DNA of 50,504 bases from Thermoplasmata archaeon (GTDB lineage: Archaea > Thermoplasmatota > Thermoplasmata > Lutacidiplasmatales > UBA184): contig JAGWLG010000027.1 in assembly GCA_028864975.1 (NCBI GenBank), positions 1-50,504 of the forward strand. Direction: 5' to 3'. The first letter of the stretch is position 1; every line of letters starts with the position of its first letter. Of the stretch, positions 8,261 through 16,262 are shown one piece after another. The notes under the pieces are model-generated. The model saw only the letters and a list, made by a program, of their open reading frames with translations. It had not been told where the DNA came from and did no database searches. The translations under genes and the position numbers were made by a program.

Positions 8261-10657
8261 TCAGTACCTTCGGTCGCACCGGGGGCAGTAGTACTTCCCG
8301 GTGGTCTCGTCGATCTGGCCCTGCCCGCCACAGATGACGCACATCGAGTCCGGGGCCCCGACCGGGCCTTCGGCGGTGGGAGGGGGACGGACGACCGCGG
8401 GTCGGCGTGGCGAAGGCTTCTGGGTCGCGTCGGCGTGCTCTTCCTCCCCCGGAGGCATGACCGACGCCACCGACGGGGCCTCATCAACCTGCCCTAGAGG
8501 TGGGGGAGCATCCGAAGGGGGTACGCCCGCAGCCTCCAGGGAGGGAGGGGTCGGGGGGAGGCGCGAGGAGCGTCGTCGCAGGTACAGGACGAGGGTCGAG
8601 AGGACCACGACGAGGACCCCCAGGCCGAGGATCGCGTAGACCACGCCGCCATAGGGACCGAACGGACCCGCCGAGGAGCCCGTGGCGCCGGAGAGCACCA
8701 GGGGCAACGTGGCGTTGACTTCCTTGCCATCCTGGTCCCTGGCCGTCGCGTGGACCCAGAACGTCCCCGCCTGCTGGGGAGTACAGCCGAGCGAAGAGGT
8801 GTTCAGGCTGAGACAGCCCTGCGGCAGCCCGGAATAATTGAACGACAGCGCACCGGTCCCCCCCGTCGCGCGAAGGACGAGCGTCAACGACGCTCCCACC
8901 GACGCGTTCGGGGAGGGCTGGGCCGTGAACGAGGCGATCGCAGGAGGCGGGTTCACCGTGAGCGGGAGGCTCGCCCCCGTGCGAGCCCCGGCGAGGTCGG
9001 TGAAGTTGACGCGAACAGCGAAGCTCCCTGCGGTGTCCGGGACGCAGACCTCGACGTTCGTGGAAGAGCCCTGACACGGGGTGGGGAGCCCGCTCCACGT
9101 GAAGGTCCCGGACCCGGCTCCCCCGGAGACGGTAGCTGTCCACGAGATGGCCGCTCCGACCGTGTCCTGGTACCGGGAGGCCCGGAGCGAGGCGATCACC
9201 GGTAGGGAGTGCACGGTGAGCGGTAGGGGACCCTCCTGAACGAGGTGCCCCGCGGAGTCCGTCACGTTCACGAGGACCGAGAAGTTCCCGGGGGCGCCGG
9301 GGGTGCACGGGATCGAGCTCATGTTCTGCGAGGCGCAGCCTGGGGGGAGCCCGCTCCAAGCGTACCCGTAGAGGCCGGACCCTCCCGACGCCGTCGTCGA
9401 AAAGAAAGCGGAGGTCCCGACATCCACCTCGGCGGGCGCGACCGTCGGCGGAGTGGCGGCGAGAGGGGGGAGCTGCTCCTGGAAGGTCCAGGTCTCCCCC
9501 GCCCCGGGCGCGCCCGGTATCCCCATGAGCACCGAGGAGTGCAGGAGCGGGTCGTAGGCGAAGGTTGTGCCCCCGCGGGGCGGGGCCACCGAGAGGCTCG
9601 AGGTCAAGTTCCTCCACGTGTTGGAAGCGTAGGTCCACGTCCCTTCCACGGGGGAGGGAACGCACCCCGTCGCGCCGCAGACCACGCGGTGACCCTCGAC
9701 CAAGAACACGGAGGTCGCGGAGACATCGAAGCCCATCCCGGCCGGCACGCCTCCCTCGGGGGAGACCCCCGCGATGGAGCTGCGGTTCGACCAGGCGTCG
9801 AGGCGGTACTCCCAGGTGTCCTGAGCGTTGCGGTCGCCCGGTCCGCTACCTCCGAAGAACACCACGTACCCGTCGAGCGCGTCGTACACCATGCTCGCCC
9901 CGTCGCGTGCGCCAGGGGCCGCGGTGGTGGTGATCTTCGACCAGTTCCCACCCAGGTAGGACCAGGTCTCCGGCTGCCCGCATCCGCTCGAACAGTTTAG
10001 GTAGAGGAGCAAGTAGCCGTCCGCGCCATCCCAGGTCATCGCACCTCCTGCGGCGTCCGAAGGGGGCGGGGCGCTCGCGTTCGTCAGGTTGGTCCAGACC
10101 CCTCCCCGGAACGCCCAGGTGTAGTCCGACGCGATGTGCGCCCCCGTGGGCCCCACCCGGTCGCCTCCGTAGAGGACCGCGTAACCGTCCCGGGAGTCGT
10201 AGCCGAGCGCAGGACCGACCAACGGCGGCGGGGCCACCGTGAGCGCCGAGGTGAGATTGACCCAGATGCTCCCGTCGAACGTGAAGGTCCCTTCCACCGC
10301 CCCCGTCCCCGACGGGATCGCTTCAACGAGCAGGATCGCTCGGGCCGCCGCGTCATAGGTCTCCTGCTGCCCGGCGTCCGAGTACGGAGTGGACCCGACG
10401 CTGGCGGTGAGGTTCGTCCAGACAAAGGTCGGCGCGGTCGAGGGAAGCCTTCGGGGAGGAGCTTGTGTCGGAGAGGCCGAGGAGACGTTGGAGATCCCGA
10501 TCCCTCCTCGAGCGTGGGTCGGGGCGATCAGGGACGCGGGGGGCGGAGGCGGAGACGCTTCGAGCGCGAGCGGGACCACCAAGGCGATGACCCCAACGAG
10601 AAGGAGCAGCGTCGCGGGGCCCGTCCTCCCCCGGGACGCGTAGCGAGAGCGCAGCAC
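8261..10657 (-). CDS. Membrane-anchored kelch/Ig surface protein with cytoplasmic zinc ribbon
   Basis: 798 residues. An N-terminal hydrophobic signal/anchor (about 15-33) leads to roughly six kelch-like blades (DGYAVLYGGDRVG, DGYVVFFGGSG, repeated 'W.NLT' strands), then three Ig-like domains each with a paired Cys (PPGCASQN...IPCTPG; TPCQGS...VCVPD; PQGCLSLN...LGCTPQ), a transmembrane helix at about 671-692, a Pro-rich tail and a terminal zinc ribbon CVICGGQGQ...YYCPRCDRRY. Many NxS/T sequons suggest N-glycosylation. Starts at GTG 10657, placed by a TATA box 26 bases upstream. The zinc ribbon inside the cell makes a receptor-like role conceivable (inference). The paralogue at 32367-35822 lacks the ribbon. 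Confidence 0.8.
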   Translation of the reverse strand: MLRSRYASRGRTGPATLLLLVGVIALVVPLALEASPPPPPASLIAPTHARGGIGISNVSSASPTQAPPRRLPSTAPTFVWTNLTASVGSTPYSDAGQQETYDAAARAILLVEAIPSGTGAVEGTFTFDGSIWVNLTSALTVAPPPLVGPALGYDSRDGYAVLYGGDRVGPTGAHIASDYTWAFRGGVWTNLTNASAPPPSDAAGGAMTWDGADGYLLLYLNCSSGCGQPETWSYLGGNWSKITTTAAPGARDGASMVYDALDGYVVFFGGSGPGDRNAQDTWEYRLDAWSNRSSIAGVSPEGGVPAGMGFDVSATSVFLVEGHRVVCGATGCVPSPVEGTWTYASNTWRNLTSSLSVAPPRGGTTFAYDPLLHSSVLMGIPGAPGAGETWTFQEQLPPLAATPPTVAPAEVDVGTSAFFSTTASGGSGLYGYAWSGLPPGCASQNMSSIPCTPGAPGNFSVLVNVTDSAGHLVQEGPLPLTVHSLPVIASLRASRYQDTVGAAISWTATVSGGAGSGTFTWSGLPTPCQGSSTNVEVCVPDTAGSFAVRVNFTDLAGARTGASLPLTVNPPPAIASFTAQPSPNASVGASLTLVLRATGGTGALSFNYSGLPQGCLSLNTSSLGCTPQQAGTFWVHATARDQDGKEVNATLPLVLSGATGSSAGPFGPYGGVVYAILGLGVLVVVLSTLVLYLRRRSSRLPPTPPSLEAAGVPPSDAPPPLGQVDEAPSVASVMPPGEEEHADATQKPSPRRPAVVRPPPTAEGPVGAPDSMCVICGGQGQIDETTGKYYCPRCDRRY

Positions 10658-10682
10658 GACGCTCCTCCACCCGGCCAGGGGC

Positions 10683-10688
10683 TAATTA
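10683..10688 (-). promoter_or_regulatory. TATA box for leaderless kelch gene
   Basis: TAATTA, read on the minus strand as GGTTAATTAG in context, centred about 28 bases before the GTG at 10657. Spacing implies transcription starting at or within a few bases of the start codon. Confidence 0.6.
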
Positions 10689-11053
10689 ACCTCGTCAAGG
10701 AGCGGCCATGAGGAAGGTTCACGAGGTGGCGGGGCGGGTCGCTGAAACCGAGAAGATGCCATACTGAACAGGGCGTTGTATGTTATTGCGGATGTTGAGC
10801 GCCTCGTTCCTCGAGGGAAGTTCACTCACGCGCGATTCCATTTGCCGCTCTGTTTAGATGAGTTTCAGCAACGGGGGGCGGCCCAATACTATGCGACGGC
10901 CTGTGGCAGGTGGTCGTGACTCGCGGCTGGACCCACGAGCTAGCCCTGGACGCGTCGGATGACACTAGGGTCGGCCCTGAGGGAGACGCGGTCCATGCGA
11001 GTCGGGGCGACCCCAGTCTTCATCACCGCCGCTCAGTACATCCTCGGTGGTTC
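10689..11053. other. Gene-free, lower-GC stretch before DUF3800 gene
   Basis: About 365 bases with visibly more A and T than the surroundings (for example GTATGTTATTGCGG near 10777). The DUF3800 frame stays open upstream to 10910 but lacks family-like sequence. No RNA gene or repeat is recognised. The composition suggests acquired DNA. Confidence 0.4.
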
Positions 11054-11845
11054 ATGTCCATCCTCAACCTGTTCACGGACGGTTCAGGGCATGCCGATTA
11101 TCGCCCGCCAATTGAGCGGGGGGACACCGACCACTACTGCTTGGCGGGCATTCTGGTCAGCGACACGCAGCGCGACCAGATCGAGGCAGGGTGCGACTCG
11201 ATTGTCAGGAGGTACTTTCCGCATCGAGAGCCCCGGACCGTGGAGCTGAAAGCCAGCTGGATCTCTGCGCGGACCCGACAACGAAGCCCGTGGGATGCTC
11301 TCCCAGGACCTCGGCACGCGCAACTTTTCGATGAACTCCGAGACCTCATCCTGTCGGTCAGACCTCTGCTCTTTGGTCAAGTCCTGCACAAGGAGAACTA
11401 TCGCACACGAGTTCATGCCTCGAGGCCGGAACGCCCGGCCACGAATGCGTTCAGGTACATGCTGGGGAGGGTAGCACGGCACTTGGAAGGAGGGGACGAC
11501 ACGACCCGGGTAACCGTAGACACGGACTCACGGGCCATCGAGGAGGCACTAAGAGCCCTCGAAACCAGTGTCAGGACTGGTGGGGACAGAATCATTGGGG
11601 TCACGACCCCTCCCGTAGTCCAATCCCAGTGGAATCGCCTCCTTCCCTGCTTGCACTTGGCGAGCGAGAACTCCCGATGCATTCAGGTGGCCGACTACGT
11701 GGCTCACTGGCTTTGGTCGGCGGCGGAGTACGGTAAGGCCACCCGCCTAAGGGAGTTAGATCCCTTGTGGAGGAGATACGACGGAAGGCGTGAACCCTGG
11801 GTAGCCTTTCTCGACGAACCGAAAGAGAAGCTGATAAAGAACTGA
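11054..11845 (+). CDS. DUF3800-family protein
   Basis: 263 residues from ATG 11054. DUF3800 proteins have an RNase H-like fold and are typical of phage, defence and mobile regions. Visible: the N-terminal strand NLFTDGSG (the family normally has FxDESG; here Asp-Gly replaces Asp-Glu), a charged VELKASW strand, KENYR, the acidic VTVDTDSRA strand, and the C-terminal IQVADYVAHWLWSA helix matching the family's QxADxxA signature. Substrate is unknown. The gene sits alone in a lower-GC pocket between the kelch gene and argF, with less biased codon use than neighbours (ACT, AGA, CTA, GTA codons), so recent transfer is likely. A strong hairpin follows the stop. Confidence 0.75.
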   Translation: MSILNLFTDGSGHADYRPPIERGDTDHYCLAGILVSDTQRDQIEAGCDSIVRRYFPHREPRTVELKASWISARTRQRSPWDALPGPRHAQLFDELRDLILSVRPLLFGQVLHKENYRTRVHASRPERPATNAFRYMLGRVARHLEGGDDTTRVTVDTDSRAIEEALRALETSVRTGGDRIIGVTTPPVVQSQWNRLLPCLHLASENSRCIQVADYVAHWLWSAAEYGKATRLRELDPLWRRYDGRREPWVAFLDEPKEKLIKN

Positions 11846-11855
11846 AAGGTAAGAA

Positions 11856-11887
11856 GGGAGGCAACTCAGCTTCCGCAGGTGCCTCCC
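11856..11887 (+). terminator. Hairpin after DUF3800 gene
   Basis: GGGAGGCA at 11856-11863 pairs perfectly with TGCCTCCC at 11880-11887 across a 16-base loop, 10 bases after the stop codon; T-rich GATTTTGTATTTAT follows about 20 bases later. A transcription terminator is the simplest reading; the end of a small mobile insert is the alternative. Confidence 0.5.
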
Positions 11888-12115
11888 TACCAACCTGTCG
11901 TAGCGATTTTGTATTTATAACGCGATCGTGAGCCGGATTCCGTGTCCGACCGCGAAGAGGTTGGGTCTGGCCCAGAGCCACTGCCCCGGAATCCTGACGG
12001 AATCGAACACGTGCCCAGTCTTTGTGATACGTGAGAGGTTGTCATGGTCTGGCGCACGGCCGAGCTCATCCTTGGAACGTCCTCGAGGAGCCGCTTGATT
12101 TGGTGAACCCGTACC

Positions 12116-12122
12116 CTTATTC
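12116..12122 (+). promoter_or_regulatory. TATA box for leaderless argF
   Basis: CTTATTC centred 26 bases before the ATG at 12145; the spacing supports both that start and a leaderless transcript. A second TATA-like TTTATAA at 11914-11920 has no gene at the right distance. Confidence 0.55.
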
Positions 12123-12144
12123 TCGGTCCACGGTGGGGGCCCCC

Positions 12145-13140
12145 ATGTCCCTTCCCGCGGGGGCCCCCGCATCCGCCAAGAAGCGCGACCTGATCTCGAT
12201 CCTGGACGTCGCGGAGGACCTTCCCGCCCTCCTGAAGCGCGCGAGCGGCCTGCGCAAGCTCCGCCATGAGGGCAAGCTCCCTCGGCCCCTCGAAGGTCGC
12301 TCCCTCGCGATGATCTTCGAGAAGCCTTCCACACGAACGCGCAGCTCCTTCGAGCTCGCCATGGTCGAGCTCGGGGGCCACGCGGTCTACCTCTCGACGA
12401 AGGACATGCAGCTGGGGCGAGGGGAGACCATCGCCGACACCGCGCGGGTGCTCTCGCGCTACTACCACGCCGTCTGCTATCGGGCCTTCCGCTGGCAGGA
12501 CGAGGAGGAGCTCGCGAAGTGGGCCTCGATCCCGGTCATCAACGCGCTGGACGACCGTGAGCATCCCTGCCAGATCGTGGCGGACCTCCAGACCCTCTGG
12601 GACCGCTGGAGAGGGAAGTTCGAGGGTCGGCAGCTGGCCTACATCGGGGACGGGAACAACGTGCTCCGCTCCCTCATGCTGGGCTCGGCCGTCGTCGGGC
12701 TCAACTTCGTCGCCGCCATCCCTCCCGCCTACCGTCCCGAGGCCGCCGTCGTCGAGAAGGCCAAGGCGCTCGCCCAGCAACACGGGTCGAGCGTGGAGAT
12801 CGTCGACACGCCCAAGGCCGCCGCCCGCGGCTCGGACGCCATCTACACCGACGTCTGGGTCTCGATGGGGGACGAGGCGGAGGCCGCCCAGCGCAAGGAG
12901 GCGTTCCACGGGTTCCAGGTGAACGAGCTCCTCCTCGGCCATGCCAACGAGGGCGCCTTCGCCCTCCACGACCTCCCCGCGCACCGGGGCGAGGAGATCA
13001 CCGATGGCGTGATGGACGGCGAGCAACAGGCGATCTGGGACCAGGCCGAGAACCGTCTCCACGCCCAGAAGGCGATCCTTGAGCTGCTCGTCGCGAAGGC
13101 GGGCGCCAAGCCCCAAGCTCGGGCGCGTCGCTCGAAGTAA
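12145..13140 (+). CDS. argF: Ornithine carbamoyltransferase
   Basis: 331 residues. Makes citrulline from ornithine and carbamoyl phosphate in arginine synthesis. Carbamoyl-phosphate site STRTR (62-66), HPCQ (140-143), TDVWVSMGDE (235-244), KEAFHGFQVNELLL and the C-terminal DLPAHRGEEITDGVMDG are all in the expected order. The usual ornithine-site motif HCLP reads HDLP (275-278): Cys is replaced by Asp. The rest of the protein is ordinary for the family, and length is typical. The start is fixed by the TATA spacing; the open frame upstream to 12031 is not conserved-looking. No other arginine genes adjoin. A related transcarbamylase with another amine substrate is possible because of the changed site. 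Confidence 0.9.
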   Translation: MSLPAGAPASAKKRDLISILDVAEDLPALLKRASGLRKLRHEGKLPRPLEGRSLAMIFEKPSTRTRSSFELAMVELGGHAVYLSTKDMQLGRGETIADTARVLSRYYHAVCYRAFRWQDEEELAKWASIPVINALDDREHPCQIVADLQTLWDRWRGKFEGRQLAYIGDGNNVLRSLMLGSAVVGLNFVAAIPPAYRPEAAVVEKAKALAQQHGSSVEIVDTPKAAARGSDAIYTDVWVSMGDEAEAAQRKEAFHGFQVNELLLGHANEGAFALHDLPAHRGEEITDGVMDGEQQAIWDQAENRLHAQKAILELLVAKAGAKPQARARRSK

Positions 13141-13147
13141 CGCTCCT

Positions 13148-13171
13148 CCCCCCTCTGAAGACGGGGGTTTT
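13148..13171 (+). terminator. Terminator-like hairpin after argF
   Basis: CCCCC (13149-13153) and GGGGG (13163-13167) can pair, followed at once by TTTT, eight bases after the argF stop. Confidence 0.5.
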
Positions 13172-13258
13172 CGCGCCGCGAGGTTCTATGCGCGACCCCC
13201 GCTCCTCCCACCTGACGCGCACCTGGGACCGTCTGCGGATCGTCCCGCGCCAGTGAGG

Positions 13259-13264
13259 TTTATT
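13259..13264 (+). promoter_or_regulatory. TATA box for small leaderless gene
   Basis: TTTATT centred 26 bases before GTG 13288, which supports that codon as the first base of a leaderless transcript. Confidence 0.55.
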
Positions 13265-13287
13265 TCTCCCAGGCGTCCAGGCGAGTC

Positions 13288-13581
13288 GTGTCAAAACGAT
13301 GGGGAAAGTCGACTAGTAGCTCCGAGGGTCGAGAGGAAGGCGGCGAAGTCAAGGACCTCTCAGGGACGATGTTCCCGGTGGAGTGTTCGGGGGAGGACTG
13401 CTCGGAGAGAACCTCCTTCCTGCTTCCCGGGGACAGCCCCTACCAAGGCGGCATGTTCCTGGAGGCGGGATGGACCGCGCTGGCCGCCCAGGAGATGCCC
13501 GCGCTGACCTTCCTGTGCAAGCGTTGCTTTGAGCGCGAGGTCGTGGCTGGGAACGCCAGATCGGAACCGACCTCGCACTAG
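13288..13581 (+). CDS. Small four-cysteine protein, unknown
   Basis: 97 residues from GTG 13288. After a charged N-terminus, the sequence holds FPVECSGEDCSERTSFLL and, 40 residues later, TFLCKRCFEREV: two Cys pairs (CxxxxC and CxxC) that would suit one zinc ion. The middle (PYQGGMFLEAGWTALAAQEM) looks like a short helix-turn. No family is recognised. It is likely a small zinc-binding protein with a single treble-clef or ribbon. It is alone between argF and the GH15 gene, convergent with the latter. The promoter spacing is the best support that the frame is real. Confidence 0.55.
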   Translation: MSKRWGKSTSSSEGREEGGEVKDLSGTMFPVECSGEDCSERTSFLLPGDSPYQGGMFLEAGWTALAAQEMPALTFLCKRCFEREVVAGNARSEPTSH

Positions 13582-13661
13582 ATCACGGGTTGCGCTCGCC
13601 GCCGCCCTCCCTCTCGAGGTAGCTCACGACGCCCGGCGGTCGAGCCTCGAGACGGCAAAGG

Positions 13662-15557
13662 TCACGGCCGATCCAATTCGGAACGGGTCCCGTTCGGGGG
13701 CAAGGTCCTTCGGGTGTAGCCCTCCGCGTCCAGCGCCCGGTCGAGCTCCGTTGCCGCCAGGATCAGCGAGAGGTGCGAGAGGGCCTGCGGGTAGTTCCCG
13801 AGGAGGGTCCCCTCCGGTCCCAGCTCCTCGGGTAGGAGCCCGAGCGGCCCCACGAGCCGAAGCAACGACTCCAGCGACCGACGCGCCTGGACGAGCCGCC
13901 CTTGGAGCGTCAAGTGCTCGACCCTCCAGAACGCGCAGGGAAGGAAGGTGCCCTCCTCGCCGGGCAACCCGTCGGGCAGCCGGTACCGCCGCACCAGGGG
14001 ACCCTGGACGAGCTCCCGCTCGATACGATGGGTCGTGGTCACCATGAGAGGGTCGTTCGGCCCCAGGAATCCGAGGGAGGCGAGGCGAAGCAGCGAGGCA
14101 TCAGGCTCCTTGGCCCCGTAGTACCAGGCCAGTCCCTCCCCATCGCGACAAAGCCCTCGGGCCCGCACCTCCAGCTCGATCGCACGCCGGGCCTCCTCCC
14201 AGGCCTCGTACGGGGCGACGAGGCCCAGGCGCTTCCCCAACCGGACCCCGCGCTCGAGCGAGGTCCAGCACATCACCTTGGAGTAGACGTAGTGGCGGGG
14301 CCCTCCCCGCACCTCCCAGATGCCGTGGTCCGGCCGCTTCCACTCGGTCGAAGTTCTCGTGACCAAGTGGCGGAGATGACGCCACAGGTCGACCGAGATG
14401 ACCTCGCCGTGGAGGTCCAAGAGGTCGGCCACTTCCAGGACGTACCCGATCGTGTCGTGCTGGAACTGGGCCGCGGCCCCGTTCCCGAACCGGACCGGAC
14501 GGGACCCCCGGTAGCCCTGGAGCTTCGAGAGTCGCGTCTCAGGCCCGGGCGCCTCGCCATCCACCGTATAGAGGACCTGGAGGTCACGGGGGCCCAGGTC
14601 CAGGAGCGCGAGAAGCCAGTAGATGAACCGTACCGCCTCCTCGTCATAGCCCAGCCGGAAGAGGGAACGGATCGCCCAGGCGGTGTCGCGCACCCAGCAG
14701 AACCGATAGTCCCAGTTCCGCGACCCGCCGAGGTCCTCGGGGAGCGAGGTCGTGGGGGCGGCGACCATGGCCCCTGTGGGACGGTAGAAGAGCAGCTTCA
14801 GCGTAAGCGCGGAACGTTGGAGGGCGTCGTGCCACCGCCCGTGGTAGCGGTTGTGGGAGCTCCACTCCCGCCAGTACTCCAACGTCTGACGCAGGCGAAG
14901 CGACGGGCGATAGGATTCGAGGGGGGTCACGAACTCCGAGCCGTGCGAGAAGACGAACCAGGCCTCCTCCCCTTCCGTGAGGTGGAAGTCGCCCACGATC
15001 GCGTGGAGGGAGCGGTCCAGGCGAAGGTCCTGGTTGGAGGAGAGCGACGCCGAGCCGACAGGAGAGGACGCGAGCGCTCCCGTCCCCTCGACACGGAAGG
15101 TGGGGATCCGTCGGGCCCTGCCGAACCGGGGAGCGAAGAGGACCCGCACCCGGACGTCCCCGCCCTCCGCGGTCACTCGACGGTGCACCTCGGACATCAG
15201 GATGTAGTCGGAGGCGACCTCGGGGCAGAAATCGACGAGCGTCAGTCGGCGTCCGCCCGGAAGAGGGAAGTCGTTCCGGAGGACGTTGGTCCCGGGCTCG
15301 TACCGAAGCTCGCCCCGCCCCGACCCCTCGAAGGGCCAGATCCGAAACGCGCCCCCCAAGGCCGGGTCCAAGAGCGCCCCGAACACGGGATCGGAGTCGA
15401 ACCGGGGGAAGCAGGCCCAGTCCACCGACCCCCCTCGGTCGATGAGCGCCGCGGTCCGGTTGTTCCCGATGACCCCGTAGTCCTGCAACGGGACGAAGGG
15501 GGTTTCCCCGCCCACCGTCCTGCGGGTCAGACCCTTGGCACTCCCCATGGGCGACAA
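13662..15557 (-). CDS. GH15-family glycosidase, probable trehalase
   Basis: 631 residues, the usual length for bacterial/archaeal GH15 proteins. N-terminal beta-sandwich (DYGVIGNNRTAALIDRGGSV, WACFPRFDSDPVFG) and an alpha/alpha-barrel with NWDYRFCWVRD, FQHDTIGYV, IWEVRGGPRHYVYSKVMCW (catalytic acid E415) and EEGTFLPCAFW (catalytic base about E535). Thermoplasma GH15 proteins of this form were shown to be trehalases, so trehalose is the likelier substrate; glucoamylase or glucodextranase activity is the alternative. No signal peptide is seen, so it acts in the cytoplasm. ATG 15557 or the one three codons later may be the start. The gene stands alone; no trehalose synthesis genes are in the window. 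Confidence 0.85.
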   Translation of the reverse strand: MSPMGSAKGLTRRTVGGETPFVPLQDYGVIGNNRTAALIDRGGSVDWACFPRFDSDPVFGALLDPALGGAFRIWPFEGSGRGELRYEPGTNVLRNDFPLPGGRRLTLVDFCPEVASDYILMSEVHRRVTAEGGDVRVRVLFAPRFGRARRIPTFRVEGTGALASSPVGSASLSSNQDLRLDRSLHAIVGDFHLTEGEEAWFVFSHGSEFVTPLESYRPSLRLRQTLEYWREWSSHNRYHGRWHDALQRSALTLKLLFYRPTGAMVAAPTTSLPEDLGGSRNWDYRFCWVRDTAWAIRSLFRLGYDEEAVRFIYWLLALLDLGPRDLQVLYTVDGEAPGPETRLSKLQGYRGSRPVRFGNGAAAQFQHDTIGYVLEVADLLDLHGEVISVDLWRHLRHLVTRTSTEWKRPDHGIWEVRGGPRHYVYSKVMCWTSLERGVRLGKRLGLVAPYEAWEEARRAIELEVRARGLCRDGEGLAWYYGAKEPDASLLRLASLGFLGPNDPLMVTTTHRIERELVQGPLVRRYRLPDGLPGEEGTFLPCAFWRVEHLTLQGRLVQARRSLESLLRLVGPLGLLPEELGPEGTLLGNYPQALSHLSLILAATELDRALDAEGYTRRTLPPNGTRSELDRP

Positions 15558-15714
15558 CGAACCTCGAACGAGGCGCCGCTACTTCCACGGCCCTCCCTAC
15601 ATGAGGGCAGCGCGCGCGGGGTCCGGTCGACGCGGGGAGGGCCGCCCCGAGCCATCGCACCGGGCCCGCTCGCCGCTTTCGGTCGTGCGGCGGAGACCCG
15701 AAACACGAGGATCA

Positions 15715-15740
15715 GGGAGGGGCACGTTACGGCCCCTCCC
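15715..15740. repeat. Perfect 9-bp inverted repeat
   Basis: GGGAGGGGC (15715-15723) pairs with GCCCCTCCC (15732-15740) across ACGTTACG. It lies between the MBF1 stop and the GH15 start on the minus strand, about 75 bases after MBF1; either a terminator for MBF1 or an operator for the GH15 gene. The rest of 15558-15812 shows nothing recognisable. Confidence 0.4.
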
Positions 15741-15812
15741 CCTCCACGTCGCGACCGCCTCTTCCCGCGGCCCAAGCCTGGGTCCTTCGGGGCGGGCGAC
15801 GGCTTGGGAAGC

Positions 15813-16262
15813 TCAGGCGCTGGGTGCCTGCGGCGGTGCCGTCAGCCGCACCTTGAGCGTCCTCTCGAGCTTGCGGACCAGCGCATCCGGGGGCACCATG
15901 CCCCCGCTCTCGAGCTTGTGGACCACGCTCGCCTTCTCGTTGATCTTGGCCCCGAACTGCTCCTGGGTGAGCCCGAGCTTCTCCCGAGCCTCCCGGACCT
16001 TCTTGCTCCACTGAGGGTCGAGCTCGAGGTCGGGCAGCTCGGTGTAGAGGTCGCGCTCGGTCATCCGCTTCTGGTGGCCTCCGATCCGTTCCTGGACCGC
16101 CGCGGCCGACCCGCCGTTCCCGCCGGAGGTGGCGGCCACCCCTGCGGGGGCGCCGATCACCTTCCCGAAACGGCTGCAGGCGGTGCAGACCTCCAGGACC
16201 GACCCTTCGATCGCCACTCGGACGAGGCTCTCGCTCTCTCTTCCGCACATCTCACAGACCAT
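15813..16262 (-). CDS. mbf1: Multiprotein bridging factor 1 (archaeal MBF1)
   Basis: 149 residues. N-terminal zinc ribbon CEMCG and CTACS (Cys 3, 6, 26, 29), a Gly/Ala-rich linker, a basic helix and a Cro/C1-type HTH (SKKVREAREKLGLTQEQFGA, then INEKASVVHKLESG), ending in a short VRLTAPP tail. This is the layout of archaeal MBF1, a transcription cofactor that also binds the small ribosomal subunit. It overlaps the HAD gene by 11 bases and is presumably read from the same promoter. Confidence 0.9.
   Translation of the reverse strand: MVCEMCGRESESLVRVAIEGSVLEVCTACSRFGKVIGAPAGVAATSGGNGGSAAAVQERIGGHQKRMTERDLYTELPDLELDPQWSKKVREAREKLGLTQEQFGAKINEKASVVHKLESGGMVPPDALVRKLERTLKVRLTAPPQAPSA

Noticed and set aside
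11911..11920. TTTATAA as promoter of argF
   Set aside because: It lies about 230 bases upstream, and the box at 12116 is at exact spacing.
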